Assembly (NCBI RefSeq): GCF_900113865.1
Contig: NZ_FOQY01000003.1
Span: forward strand, 1 to 64,000
Source of the DNA: Streptosporangium canum
GTDB lineage: Bacteria; Actinomycetota; Actinomycetes; Streptosporangiales; Streptosporangiaceae
Direction of reading: 5' to 3'
Length of the DNA stretch: 64,000 nucleotides
The position numbers and the translations under genes were made by a program. The notes below the pieces were generated by a model. It worked only from the letters and a program-made list of their open reading frames with translations. It was not told the DNA's origin and ran no database searches. Positions 54,718-63,448 of the stretch are shown in pieces. How positions within the stretch are numbered: position 1 is the stretch's first letter; each line of letters starts with the position of its first letter.

Positions 54718-55026
54718 TCACAGATCGCCGGACGGAGGCGCCCGGGGTTCGGCGCTTTCGTGTACGGCCCGCGCGACGGGAGCCGTCCGGGGTCGTGGGG
54801 GCGGAGTCCGTGTCCCCTGCCCCGGTCCGGCCGCTTCCGTGTGCGGCGGGGGCAGGCAGCGGTCCGCCTGATGATGGACGGACGGGGGGAGCAGCGCGCC
54901 CCCCGCCAGCGTGATCGCGAGTCCAGGCTCGTGATGGCGTCCGTGGGGGGCCGGAAGCGGCGCGTGGACGAAGGCGAACAGAGCCAGCAGCAGGGCGGCG
55001 ACCGTACCGACGACCCTCCGCGACAA
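54718..55026 (-). CDS. Small exported His/Pro-rich protein, unknown function
   Basis: A 102-residue frame begun at TTG 55026, with AGGG 6 bp upstream. Residues 5-21 (VVGTVAALLLALFAFVH) form a signal or anchor helix, and the rest is rich in His, Pro and Arg (HGRHHEPGLAITLAGGALLPPSVHHQADRC). No domain recognised. Upstream is A/T-rich with paired GGACAA motifs. It precedes the antiporter gene on the same strand. Small proteins of this type are easy to mis-call. Confidence 0.45.
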   Translation of the reverse strand: MSRRVVGTVAALLLALFAFVHAPLPAPHGRHHEPGLAITLAGGALLPPSVHHQADRCLPPPHTEAAGPGQGTRTPPPRPRTAPVARAVHESAEPRAPPSGDL

Positions 55027-55148
55027 ACCGGACCCTAACGCTTGATGGAATTGTCCATTACTTTATCATTTGTCCGCAGATGGGATTGGGATGCCGTAGC
55101 GGCCGGCCCCGCCCGCCCCGGCCATCGGCGGCAGACGGTCCCGCCCGC

Positions 55149-55234
55149 CTCACGCCTCCCGCAGGATCCTCCGGTGGAACCGCGCCGCCGTCTCACGCCT
55201 CCCGCAGGATCCTCCGGTGGAACCGCGCCGCCGC
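55149..55234. repeat. 43-bp tandem duplication at the BadF kinase stop codon
   Basis: Copies at 55149-55191 and 55192-55234 differ at one base. The second contains the gene's last 13 codons; the stop codon (55193-55195) sits at its edge, and the first copy is a post-stop duplicate. Confidence 0.9.
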
Positions 55235-56314
55235 CTCCCGGTCCAGGCCGAACGCCTCCTTCGCCGCCAGCCAGGCCGCCGCCGCGGCCCCGTCACCGGC
55301 CAGGGCCGTCGGCGCGCCGAGCCCGTCCCGTACGGCGGAGCACACCGGCCCCTCGCTGGTCAGCACGCTCCCGGCCAGCACGATGGGGGTGTCCTCCCCT
55401 TCCTGGCGCACCTCGGCCACCGTCGCGCAGAGCAGCCCGGCCGCCGTCGCCACGATCTTCATCGCGTCGAGGTCGCCCGCGGCGGCGGCCCGGCTCACCA
55501 GCGGCGCCAGCCTCGCCAGCTCCAGCGGGGAGTGCCCCTGGGCGTGGACCACAAGCCGGATGGCCTCCGCCCTGCCGTCCACCGGCGGCCACCCGCCCGC
55601 GCGGCCGTCGCGGCCGGATGGACCGTCCTGGCCGTCGCGGATATCCCGACCGTCCTTGACATCGCGGCCGTCGCGGACATCCCGACTGTCCTGGCCGTCG
55701 CGACTGTCCTGGCCGTCGCGACTGTCCTGGCCGTCGCGGACGTCATGGCCGTCGTGGTTGTCGCTGTCGCGGATCTCCTCGGCGACCAGTCGCGTCAGCA
55801 GGCCGTCGCTCTCGCCCCGGCTCAGCGCCCGGACGGCCGCGCGGGCCGCCTCCCGCCCCAGCCAGAAGCCCGATCCCTGGTCCCCGAGCAGCCAGCCGAG
55901 CCCGTCGGAGACCGCCGTCGGCTCGCCGTCCTCGATGCGGGCGGCGATGGCCCCGGTCCCCGCGATGAGCACGGTGCCGCGCGGCTCCGCCGTACCGGCG
56001 GCGAAGGCGACGCCGAGATCGCCCGCCACGGCGGGGACGCAGCGCAGCCCGGCGGAGGCCCACATCCGGTCGAAGACGGCCCGGTCGAGCGCCCCGACCC
56101 CGGCCATCCCGATGACCGCCCCCGCCACCTCCGCCGGATCCACCCCGAGGAGGGCGGGCTCCAGCGCCCGCCGGATGTTGGCGGCGGCCGTGCCGGTGCC
56201 GTGGGCCGCCGGATTGCCCCCGGCGGCCTTGCCGTACCCGATCCGCCGCCCCGAGGCGTCGATGAGGAGCGCGCGCGAGGAGGTGCCGCCGACGTCCAGT
56301 CCGAGAACGTACAT
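55193..56314 (-). CDS. BadF/BadG-type sugar kinase (N-acetylglucosamine-kinase-like) with repeat insertion
   Basis: A 373-residue ASKHA-fold kinase from ATG 56314 (GTG 56320 is equivalent and would overlap the upstream stop). Phosphate-1 motif GLDVGGTSSRALLID, GTVLIAGTGAIA and GDQGSGFWLGREA define the BadF/BcrA family, which includes N-acetylglucosamine and glucosamine kinases. Between about residues 182 and 240 an Asp/Arg/Gly/Gln repeat (DGQDSR units) is inserted, encoded by 55609-55775 with three perfect 18-bp copies. Its neighbour upstream is an alpha/beta hydrolase. A link to chitin breakdown is plausible but unproven. Confidence 0.83.
   Translation of the reverse strand: MYVLGLDVGGTSSRALLIDASGRRIGYGKAAGGNPAAHGTGTAAANIRRALEPALLGVDPAEVAGAVIGMAGVGALDRAVFDRMWASAGLRCVPAVAGDLGVAFAAGTAEPRGTVLIAGTGAIAARIEDGEPTAVSDGLGWLLGDQGSGFWLGREAARAAVRALSRGESDGLLTRLVAEEIRDSDNHDGHDVRDGQDSRDGQDSRDGQDSRDVRDGRDVKDGRDIRDGQDGPSGRDGRAGGWPPVDGRAEAIRLVVHAQGHSPLELARLAPLVSRAAAAGDLDAMKIVATAAGLLCATVAEVRQEGEDTPIVLAGSVLTSEGPVCSAVRDGLGAPTALAGDGAAAAAWLAAKEAFGLDREAAARFHRRILREA
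55685..55738. repeat. Three perfect 18-bp tandem repeats in the BadF kinase gene
   Basis: actgtcctggccgtcgcg occurs at 55685-55702, 55703-55720 and 55721-55738, the core of a longer degenerate array at 55605-55775. The unit length is a multiple of three, so the frame is kept and six residues are added per copy. Confidence 0.92.
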
Positions 56315-56316
56315 CG

Positions 56317-57204
56317 TCACAGGTGCTCGCCGAGGAACGCCACCGTGGCCTCGACGGCCCGGGTGACGTGCGGCTCGGTGTCGTAGAGGTCGATGTGGAG
56401 CCGGGTGTCCAGCCAGACGATCTTCTTGGGGCCGTCCATCCGCTTGTACGCCTCCTCGGCGCCCTCCGGGGAGCAGAACCGGTCGACCACGCCGTGCACG
56501 ATCAGGCCGGGCTTGGGGGACAGGAAGTCGGCTCCGGTCATGTTGTCCACGGTGATCAGCTCGCGGAGGGAGGCCCTGGTGACCTCGTTGCGCCAGTGCG
56601 CCGAGCCGCCGCGCTCGGTGCCGTAGTAGGCGAACGGCTCGTCGCCCGGCATCGCGGCCTCCCCCTCGGCGGCCACGGCGGGCAGATACGCGACCTCGCC
56701 GCCCCGGTCCTGGCGCTCCAGCACCTCGGTGAAGGAGGCCAGCGCGTCCTGGTAGCCGCCGGGCGACATGCCGGCCCGCATGCCGTAGGGGTTGTTGTAG
56801 GCCCCGGCGATGCCCGCGAAGACCTTCACCCGGGGGTCGAACGCGGCGAACCTGAGCGCGTAGCCGGCGCCCAGGCAGATGCCGACCGCGCCGATCCTGC
56901 CGCCGTCGACCTCGGGCCGCGAGCGGAGCAGCGAGACCGCGGCCCGCAGGTCGTGCAGCTTGCCCTGCGCGTCCTCGTGGCAGCGCGGTATCCCGCCCGA
57001 CTCGCCCCAGTTGCGATGGTCGAAGGCCAGCGTCACATATCCCGCCTCGGCGAGTCTGGCCGCGTACAGCCCGGCGACCTGGTCCCGCGTGCCGGTGAAC
57101 GGCCCGGTGAGGACCAGCGCCGGACGCGGGCCCGCCGTGGCCGGCACCCGCAGGTCGCCGGCGAGCCTGACCCCGTCGACGTCGAACTCGACTCTCTCGA
57201 TCAC
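56317..57204 (-). CDS. Alpha/beta hydrolase (dienelactone-hydrolase-like)
   Basis: A 295-residue enzyme from GTG 57204; the longer frame to 57318 is not protein-like. The oxyanion region LTGPFTGTRDQVAG, AFDHRNWGESGG and the nucleophile elbow GICLGAGYA place Cys, not Ser, at the active site, as in the DLH/YcjY-like hydrolases. The acid is in VVDRFCSPEGAEE and the His in RLHIDLYD. The substrate is unknown. It overlaps or abuts the BadF kinase gene, with which it is probably co-transcribed, and is divergent from the sigma gene. Confidence 0.85.
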   Translation of the reverse strand: MIERVEFDVDGVRLAGDLRVPATAGPRPALVLTGPFTGTRDQVAGLYAARLAEAGYVTLAFDHRNWGESGGIPRCHEDAQGKLHDLRAAVSLLRSRPEVDGGRIGAVGICLGAGYALRFAAFDPRVKVFAGIAGAYNNPYGMRAGMSPGGYQDALASFTEVLERQDRGGEVAYLPAVAAEGEAAMPGDEPFAYYGTERGGSAHWRNEVTRASLRELITVDNMTGADFLSPKPGLIVHGVVDRFCSPEGAEEAYKRMDGPKKIVWLDTRLHIDLYDTEPHVTRAVEATVAFLGEHL

Positions 57205-57325
57205 GCCCCCAGTCTGTACGGCTCCCGCCCCGGAAGCGAGCGGGAGGGACGGCCACACTGTCCGGGTGCGCGGAAAATCGCCGTGTTCCGCCGGAAATGA
57301 TGGACGCCCTCGGCGCATGTAAAGA

Positions 57326-57922
57326 GTGTCCGCATTTCACACCGACGAGGGAGACCTGCCATGGGAACCGCCCGTGGATGACGAACGGCCGGCCAGATTC
57401 GAAGCCGTCTACCGGGAGACATACGGCCAGATCACCGCCTACGTCGCGCGCCGCTGCGGGTCGCCGCAGGACGCGGCGGACGTCGTGGCGGAGACCTTCG
57501 CCATCGCCTGGCGGCGGATGGACGACATGCCGCCGGGGCAGCAGGCCACCCTGTGGCTGTACGGCGTGGCCCGCAAGGTGCTGGCGGCCCACCGCCGCGG
57601 CGAGGTCCGCCGTCAGGCGCGCAGCGCCGAGCTGGACGCCGAGCTGGCCGACCTGTACGGAGACTCCCCCGACAGCAGGGTCGAGCTGGGCGCGATCGCC
57701 CAGGCGCTCGGAACTCTGCCCGACGACGACCGCGAGCTGCTGGCGCTGGTCGCCTGGGAGGGCCTGGACCGTGCGGAGATCGCCACGACGCTCGGGCTGT
57801 CGCGCAACGCCGTACGCATCAGGCTCTACCGCGCCCGCAGGCGCCTGTCCCGCGCGCTCGCCGAGGCGGGCGTCCGGTTCACCGCGGAAAGCCGGCTGGT
57901 CCCGGCGGAAAGGACATCATGA
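57326..57922 (+). CDS. ECF-type RNA polymerase sigma factor
   Basis: A 198-residue sigma-70 family factor. Region 2 is visible as FEAVYRETYGQITAYVARRCGSPQDAADVVAETFAIAWRRMDD and region 4 as LPDDDRELLALVAWEGLDRAEIATTLGLSRNAVRIRLYRARRRL. GTG 57326 is the first in-frame start, after AAAGAG; a later GTG at 57374 is possible. Its stop overlaps the next gene in an ATGA junction. It likely directs RNA polymerase to a stress or envelope regulon controlled by its partner protein. Confidence 0.93.
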   Translation: MSAFHTDEGDLPWEPPVDDERPARFEAVYRETYGQITAYVARRCGSPQDAADVVAETFAIAWRRMDDMPPGQQATLWLYGVARKVLAAHRRGEVRRQARSAELDAELADLYGDSPDSRVELGAIAQALGTLPDDDRELLALVAWEGLDRAEIATTLGLSRNAVRIRLYRARRRLSRALAEAGVRFTAESRLVPAERTS

Positions 57923-58875
57923 AGAACATCGACGGGATCGAAGCGATGAGACCGCTGGCCCGGGTCGAGCCCGGAAAGCCGGGAGGCCGCCCGTCCGGCG
58001 CGGGGGCGCGGACGCTGCTGGCCTCGATCACGGCCGAGGAGCCCGGCGCGGCCGCCGCCGAGCCGCACCGCGCCCGCCGGTACGGCCCCCGGCGCCTCGC
58101 CCTGGGCCTGGCCGCCGTGGCGGTGCTCGCCACGGGCGTCGTGGTCGGCCCGAGCCTGCTGAAGGACGGCCGCGGCACCGACCCCGCCTACGCCGTCACC
58201 AAGGACGCCAATGGGATCGTGTACGTCAAGGTCCGCGATTTCCATGACGCCGCCGGGCTGACGAGGCAGTTGAAGGACCTCGGTGTCCCCGCTGTCGTCG
58301 ACTACGTCCCCGAGGGACAGCAGTGCCGGGAACCGCGTGCGACATACGTGACCGATGTTCCCCGCGGCCTGTACTACGCGCCGACGAACATTCCCGGCGA
58401 AGAGGGCGGCCCCGGCTGGCAGATGCAGATCGACACCAGACGCTTCAAGGACGGCCAGACCTTCGTCTGGACCATCGGGGAGAGCGGCACCAGCACCATC
58501 CTCATGAACGACCCGGTGGCGCCCTGCGTACTCGTCCCCGCCGACCCCCCAAAGCCGAGACCCGACTTCCTCGACTACCGTGTGGCAACCACCGAGGGCC
58601 ACTCGCTCGCCGGGTACCGGGTGGAGGGGAAGACCGTGGGCGAGGTGGTGCCGGAGATCGAGAAGCGCGGGTTGAAGGTCACCTACATGATCATCGAACC
58701 CTACCCCGGGAACCCGGGCGGCTACAGCATGGACCCGGCCAGGCAGGACATTCCTGTCGGCAAGGACTGGGTCGTCTGGGAAGCGCGGGAACCCCGCCGG
58801 AGTCCCGGGGAGGTCCGCCTGGTCGTCACCGACAAGCGCTACGACAGGAGCCCGCTCGGCAGCCCCGAGGACTGA
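57919..58875 (+). CDS. CU044_5270 family protein, sigma-factor partner
   Basis: A 318-residue single-pass membrane protein. The N-terminal cytoplasmic part (about 1-55, MKNIDGIEAMRPLARVEPG) is followed by one transmembrane helix (about 58-76) and a large extracytoplasmic domain with two Cys, of the kind called CU044_5270 in actinobacteria, where it almost always follows an ECF sigma gene. It probably regulates that sigma factor's activity from the membrane. It starts in the sigma stop codon. Confidence 0.85.
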   Translation: MKNIDGIEAMRPLARVEPGKPGGRPSGAGARTLLASITAEEPGAAAAEPHRARRYGPRRLALGLAAVAVLATGVVVGPSLLKDGRGTDPAYAVTKDANGIVYVKVRDFHDAAGLTRQLKDLGVPAVVDYVPEGQQCREPRATYVTDVPRGLYYAPTNIPGEEGGPGWQMQIDTRRFKDGQTFVWTIGESGTSTILMNDPVAPCVLVPADPPKPRPDFLDYRVATTEGHSLAGYRVEGKTVGEVVPEIEKRGLKVTYMIIEPYPGNPGGYSMDPARQDIPVGKDWVVWEAREPRRSPGEVRLVVTDKRYDRSPLGSPED

Positions 58876-58895
58876 CCGCGGACCCCGCTCCCTCA

Positions 58896-58933
58896 CCGCG
58901 GGTGGTCCCGGCGAGGACCGGGACCACCCGCGG
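58896..58933. terminator. Bidirectional terminator between the sigma operon and the polyamine module
   Basis: A perfect 16-bp stem, CCGCGGGTGGTCCCGG (58896-58911) with 58918-58933, loop 6 nt, between converging genes ending at 58875 and 58941. Confidence 0.85.
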
Positions 58934-58940
58934 GCACCGC

Positions 58941-60335
58941 CTACGAGTCGAACCCGAGGCCCATCCGGTCCAGGGTGCGCAGCCAGAGGTTGCGGCGGCC
59001 CTGGTGGAGGTCGGCCTGGGCGATCGACCAGCGGGTCATCTGGATCCCGGCCGAGCGGACCGGCTCGGGCGGGAAGGGGAGCGGCTTCTCCTGGACCATC
59101 CGCAGCTCGGTCCGCTCGGTCCGCTCGCCGTTGAGCAGGTCGAGCATGACGTTCGCCCCGAAGCGGGTCGCGCCGACGCCCATGCCGGTGTAGCCGACGG
59201 CGTAGGCGAGGCGCCCGCCGTGCGACTGGCCGTAGAAGGCGCTGAACCGGCTGCAGGTGTCGATGATCCCGCCCCACCTGTGGGTGAAGCGGAGCTCGGA
59301 GAGCTGCGGGAACGTCGTGGAGAAGTGTTCCGCCAGCTTGACGAAGGTCTCGTCGCGCTGTTCGTACTCCGGCTTGATCTTGCCACCGTTGTAGTAGACC
59401 GCGTCGTAGCCGCCCCAGAGGATGCGGTTGTCGGCGGTCAGCCGGTAGTAGTGGAACTGGTTGGCCGAGTCTCCGACGCCCTGCCGGTTGTGCCAGCCGA
59501 CGGAGGCCAGCTGGGCGTCGGAGAGCGGCTCGGTCATCAGCGCGTAGTCGTAGACCGGCACCAGGAAGTGCTTCAGCCGCCGCAGCAGCGGCTGGAACAC
59601 GCCGGTGCCGAGGGCGACCTTGGCCGCCTTGACGGTGCCGTGCGGGGTGAGCAGCTCCATGCCCGTCCCGACGTCCTTCATGTTCCTGACCGGCGTGCGC
59701 TCGTAGATGCGCACGCCCAGGGAGAGGCAGGCCTGCCGGAGCCCCCATGCCAGCCGGGCGGGATCGACCATGGCGCAGCCGTCGCGTTCCCAGTGTCCAC
59801 CGATGTAGGTGGGCGAGTTCACCTCCGCCCGGACCTGGTCCTGGTCGAGGGCGTCGAAACGGACTCCCAGCTCGCGGGCGACCTGCACGCTCTCGTGCAT
59901 CTCCGCGAGCTGCCAGGGCTCGGTGGCCACGTGCAGCTCGCCGGTGCGTTCGTAGCCGCAGTCGATGTCGTAGCGGGCGACGGTCTCGCCGATCTCGTCG
60001 AGGTTGGCGCCACCCAGCCGTTCGAGTGTGGCGATCTCCTCGGGCCAGCGCTCCAGCCCGTTGGCGATCCCGTGGGTGAGCGTCGCCATCGCGAAGCCGC
60101 CGTTGCGGCCGGATGCCGCCCAGCCGATCCTGCGTCCCTCAAGCAGGACCACGTCGAGCGACGGGTCTCGTTCCTTGGCCATCAGGGCGGTCCACAGCCC
60201 CGAGAAGCCTCCGCCGACCACCGCCAGATCGGCGGTCGTGTTTCCGAAGAGCCGCGGTCGCGGCTCGGGTTTCGCCGGACTGTCGAGCCAGTACGGCTTG
60301 CGCTCCGCATCAGCAAGAGCCTTCAGCGGATCCAC
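58941..60335 (-). CDS. FAD-dependent amine oxidoreductase, PuuB-like
   Basis: A 464-residue DAO-family flavoprotein from GTG 60335 (GGGAAG 8 bp upstream). The FAD motif is LAVVGGGFSGLWTALMAKERDP, with the substrate-loop WAASGRNGGFAMA and C-terminal YAVGYTGMGVGATRFGANVML. The order matches gamma-glutamylputrescine oxidase. It lies downstream of a polyamine ABC transporter on the same strand but behind a separate hairpin (60469-60502) and its own A/T-rich promoter region, so it may form a separate unit. Probable role: oxidation of putrescine derivatives. Confidence 0.88.
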   Translation of the reverse strand: MDPLKALADAERKPYWLDSPAKPEPRPRLFGNTTADLAVVGGGFSGLWTALMAKERDPSLDVVLLEGRRIGWAASGRNGGFAMATLTHGIANGLERWPEEIATLERLGGANLDEIGETVARYDIDCGYERTGELHVATEPWQLAEMHESVQVARELGVRFDALDQDQVRAEVNSPTYIGGHWERDGCAMVDPARLAWGLRQACLSLGVRIYERTPVRNMKDVGTGMELLTPHGTVKAAKVALGTGVFQPLLRRLKHFLVPVYDYALMTEPLSDAQLASVGWHNRQGVGDSANQFHYYRLTADNRILWGGYDAVYYNGGKIKPEYEQRDETFVKLAEHFSTTFPQLSELRFTHRWGGIIDTCSRFSAFYGQSHGGRLAYAVGYTGMGVGATRFGANVMLDLLNGERTERTELRMVQEKPLPFPPEPVRSAGIQMTRWSIAQADLHQGRRNLWLRTLDRMGLGFDS

Positions 60336-60468
60336 AAATCTCACTTCCCTACGGTGAGTCAAATTATTTTTGTGTGTGTATCGCGTGGTCATGAGGACCA
60401 CACGCGGGTTCCCCCCGCCTGAATCCGATCTCGCCTCCCTGTTCTCTGCCGAGGATCTGGATACACCG

Positions 60469-60502
60469 AAGCCCCGCGCCACCCGGTGATGGCACGGGGC
60501 TT
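60469..60502 (-). terminator. Terminator after potC
   Basis: AAGCCCCGCGCC (60469-60480) pairs with GGCACGGGGCTT (60491-60502) with one mismatch and a 10-nt loop, directly after the potC stop codon. Confidence 0.7.
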
Positions 60503-60510
60503 GACGGCAG

Positions 60511-61344
60511 CTAGGTGCGGCGGCGCGAGAGCACCGTGTTGAACACGGCGATCGCGACACCTACCGCGAATATAAGCGTTCCCAGGATGTTGACCTGCGG
60601 CGGCACCCCGATACGGGTGGCGCCCCAGATCCACAGCGGGAAGGTCTGGGTGGAACCGCTGGTGAACTGGGTGATCACGAAGTCGTCGATGGAGAGCGCG
60701 AAGGCCAGCAGCGCGCCCGCGACGACGCCGGGCAGGATCATCGGGAACGTCACCCGCCAGAACGTCACCCACGTGGACGCGCCCAGGTCCCGGGCCGCCT
60801 CCTCGATCGAGGGGTCCAGCCCGATCACCCGGGCCCGCACGGTGATGGCGACGAAGGACAGCGAGAACAGCACGTGCGCGATCACCACGGTCGCGAACCC
60901 GGTCTGCACGCCGCTGCTGATGAACAGCGACAGCAGCGAGGCGCCCATGACCAGCTCCGGCGAGGCGATCGCGGCGAACATCACCAGGTTGGTCGCGCCC
61001 TGGCCGCGGAACCGGTAGCGGCCCAGGGCCAGGCCCATGAGCGTGCCGAGCAGCGTCGTGATCACCGTGGCGAGCACCGCGATCTGGATGGAGTTGAGCA
61101 CCGCCTCGGTCAGGTCGGGGTAGTCGCCCAGCCGGCCCCACCACTTGAGGGTGAAGCCCTGCCAGGTCACGTTCGACTTGCTCTGGGTGTCGTTGAAGCC
61201 GAAGGCGACCATGACCGCGATCGGCAGGAACAGCCAGACGAGGATCAGCCAGACGTAGCCCTTGAGCAGCCGGTCACCGAGCCGGGACCTGCCCCGCACC
61301 CGCTTGGCGGGCCCGGTCGCCCGCTGTGTCGTCACCGTGCTCAT
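60511..61344 (-). CDS. potC: Polyamine ABC transporter permease
   Basis: A 277-residue permease with six helices. The binding-protein-dependent transport signature is visible (the EAAxxxGA-type loop in EEAARDLGASTWVTFWRVTFPMILPG). It pairs with potB for spermidine or putrescine import. The ATG at 61344 overlaps the potB stop by 4 bp. Confidence 0.94.
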   Translation of the reverse strand: MSTVTTQRATGPAKRVRGRSRLGDRLLKGYVWLILVWLFLPIAVMVAFGFNDTQSKSNVTWQGFTLKWWGRLGDYPDLTEAVLNSIQIAVLATVITTLLGTLMGLALGRYRFRGQGATNLVMFAAIASPELVMGASLLSLFISSGVQTGFATVVIAHVLFSLSFVAITVRARVIGLDPSIEEAARDLGASTWVTFWRVTFPMILPGVVAGALLAFALSIDDFVITQFTSGSTQTFPLWIWGATRIGVPPQVNILGTLIFAVGVAIAVFNTVLSRRRT

Positions 61345-62192
61345 CGGGCCGCCGCCTCCAGCACGTTCTCGGTGCCGAGCGCCCTGGCGTAGGCGAAGAT
61401 GCCGACCAGCATCGCCGCCATCAGCGTGAACGACAGCGCGGCGGCGGTCGGGTAGTCGTTGTTGACGAGATACTCGGTCTGGATGATGTTGCCGATCATC
61501 GTGTTCTCCGGGCCGCCGAGGATGCCGGCGTTGACGTAGTCCGCCGTCATCGGGACGAACGTCATCAGCACCCCGGCGAACACGCCCGGCAGCGAGAGCG
61601 GCAGCACGACCTTGGTGAACGCCTCGCGCCTGGCCGCGTACAGGTCCTGGGCGGCCTCGACCACCCGGGGGTCCACCCGCTCCAGGGCCACGTAGATCGG
61701 CAGGATCATGAACGGCAGGTAGTTGTAGACCAGGCCGCCGATCACCGCCACCGTCGTCTGCAGCACGTGGAAGTCACCGGGCACCAGGCCCATCGACTTC
61801 AGCGGGGACAGCAGCATGCCGTCGTCGGCCAGCAGGAACTTCCACGACACCGTGCGCAGCACGAACGAGACGAAGAACGGCAGCAGCACCAGCAGCAGGT
61901 AGGTGGACTTGCGGGGGCCGCCCTTGAAGGCGATCCAGTAGGCCATCGGATAGGCCAGCGCGACGGAGACGACCGTCGCGACCAGGCCGTAGCCGGCCGA
62001 CCGCAGGAACTGCGTCCGGTACTGGACCAGGGCGTCGCCGTACACCGAGAAGTTGAACGTCTGGACGAACCCGTTCACCACGTCGCCCTCCTGGGTGGAG
62101 ACCGAGGCCATGAAGACCATCGGCACCACCAGGAAGATCGCCAGCCAGAGACCGCCCGGCAGGATGAGCAGGTAGGGGGCGAGGCGTCTCAT
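61341..62192 (-). CDS. potB: Polyamine ABC transporter permease
   Basis: A 283-residue six-helix permease with the transport loop EAAQDLYAARREAFTKVVLPLSLPG. It forms a heterodimer with PotC, is fed by the PotD-like binding protein and powered by PotA. It starts 7 bp after the potD stop. Confidence 0.94.
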   Translation of the reverse strand: MRRLAPYLLILPGGLWLAIFLVVPMVFMASVSTQEGDVVNGFVQTFNFSVYGDALVQYRTQFLRSAGYGLVATVVSVALAYPMAYWIAFKGGPRKSTYLLLVLLPFFVSFVLRTVSWKFLLADDGMLLSPLKSMGLVPGDFHVLQTTVAVIGGLVYNYLPFMILPIYVALERVDPRVVEAAQDLYAARREAFTKVVLPLSLPGVFAGVLMTFVPMTADYVNAGILGGPENTMIGNIIQTEYLVNNDYPTAAALSFTLMAAMLVGIFAYARALGTENVLEAAAR

Positions 62193-62198
62193 CTCCGG

Positions 62199-63440
62199 TC
62201 AGCCCTGGGTGACGGGTTGGAAGATGGACTCGAAGACCTTCTCCTCGGCCGTGGTCAGCGTCTGGTAGGAGCGCAGCTTGGCCATGTCGGTCTCGGAGGG
62301 GAAGATCAGCGGGCTCTTGGCGATCTGCTCCAGCGAGGCCTTGTCGTCGCCCTTGGCCTTGGCGGCGTCGGCGAGGATCAGATCCTTGGTGGCGGGCACC
62401 GGGGTGATGTAGTTGATGTACTCGACCAGCATGGTGGCGATCTTGGGCTGGTAGACGTAGTCCATCAGCATCAGGGCGTCCAGCGGGTTCTGCGCGGTCT
62501 TGGGGATGCACATGTTGTCGGTCCAGATCGTGCCGCCCTCCTCGGGCACCACGAACTTGAGGTCCTTGCCCTCGGCGACCTGCTGGAAGATGTCACCCGA
62601 CCAGGCCATCGTGATCCACACGTCGCCCCGGACGAGGGCGTCGACGTAGTCGTTCTCGTAGTACTTGCGCACGAGCCCCGCGTCGCGCTGCTCCTTGAGC
62701 TTCTCCCCGGCCTTCCGCCAGTCGGCCTCGGTCGACTTGTCGGGGTCGATGCCCAGGGAGAACAGGCCGAAGTTGGCCACCTCCTGGGTGTCGAGCATCA
62801 TGCCGACCTTGCCCTTGTACTTGGGGTTCCAGAGGTCCTGGATGCTCGTGACCCCGTCCACGTACTTGGGGTTGTAGGCGATGCCGGTCAGGCCGACGGT
62901 CCACGGGATCGTGTGGGTGTTGTTCGGGTCCCAGGTCGGGTTCTTGACCTTCTGGGCCGCGTTGGCCGCGAAGTTCGGCAGCTTGGAGTGGTCCAGCGGG
63001 ACCAGGTAGCCCAGGGCGATGGCCTTGCTGAGCTGGAGGCCGTTCGTCAGGACCATCAGGTCGTAGCCGATGTCGTTGTCGGCGGCGAGCAGCGGCTGCA
63101 TCTTGCCGAAGAACGTGGTGTTGTCCTGGATGGCCTCCTGGTAGGTCACCTTGATGCCGGTGTCGGCGGTGAACATCTCCAGGGAGGGATACCTCTTGCC
63201 GTCCTTGTCGATGTAGAGGGGCCAGTTGGCGAAGCGCAGGAGGTCGTTCTTCTTCTGGGAGGCCCAGAAGTCGGCGACGGCGTCCACCTTGGGCGGCTCC
63301 ACCTTCTTGCCCTGGACGCCGCAGCCGGCGAGGGCCAGGCCCGCCGCGGACAGGCCGGCCAGGCGGAAGGCGTCACGACGGGTGATCGAGCGGCTCTGCG
63401 TCATACCCCGCAGGAAGGCCGGGTCATGTGAGTGGTGCAT
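62199..63440 (-). CDS. potD: Spermidine/putrescine-binding lipoprotein, Tat-type signal
   Basis: About 413 residues from ATG 63440 (ATG 63404 possible). The N-terminus has a twin-arginine ITRRDAF segment and a lipobox LALAGC, so it should be exported folded by Tat and lipid-anchored. The mature part is a periplasmic-binding-protein fold with the polyamine-binding features LLRFANWPLYID, YDLMVLTNGLQ and DVWITMAWSGDIFQQ. It delivers polyamines to PotBC. The gene begins 8 bp after the potA stop. Confidence 0.93.
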   Translation of the reverse strand: MHHSHDPAFLRGMTQSRSITRRDAFRLAGLSAAGLALAGCGVQGKKVEPPKVDAVADFWASQKKNDLLRFANWPLYIDKDGKRYPSLEMFTADTGIKVTYQEAIQDNTTFFGKMQPLLAADNDIGYDLMVLTNGLQLSKAIALGYLVPLDHSKLPNFAANAAQKVKNPTWDPNNTHTIPWTVGLTGIAYNPKYVDGVTSIQDLWNPKYKGKVGMMLDTQEVANFGLFSLGIDPDKSTEADWRKAGEKLKEQRDAGLVRKYYENDYVDALVRGDVWITMAWSGDIFQQVAEGKDLKFVVPEEGGTIWTDNMCIPKTAQNPLDALMLMDYVYQPKIATMLVEYINYITPVPATKDLILADAAKAKGDDKASLEQIAKSPLIFPSETDMAKLRSYQTLTTAEEKVFESIFQPVTQG

Positions 63441-63448
63441 GGCGGTAG

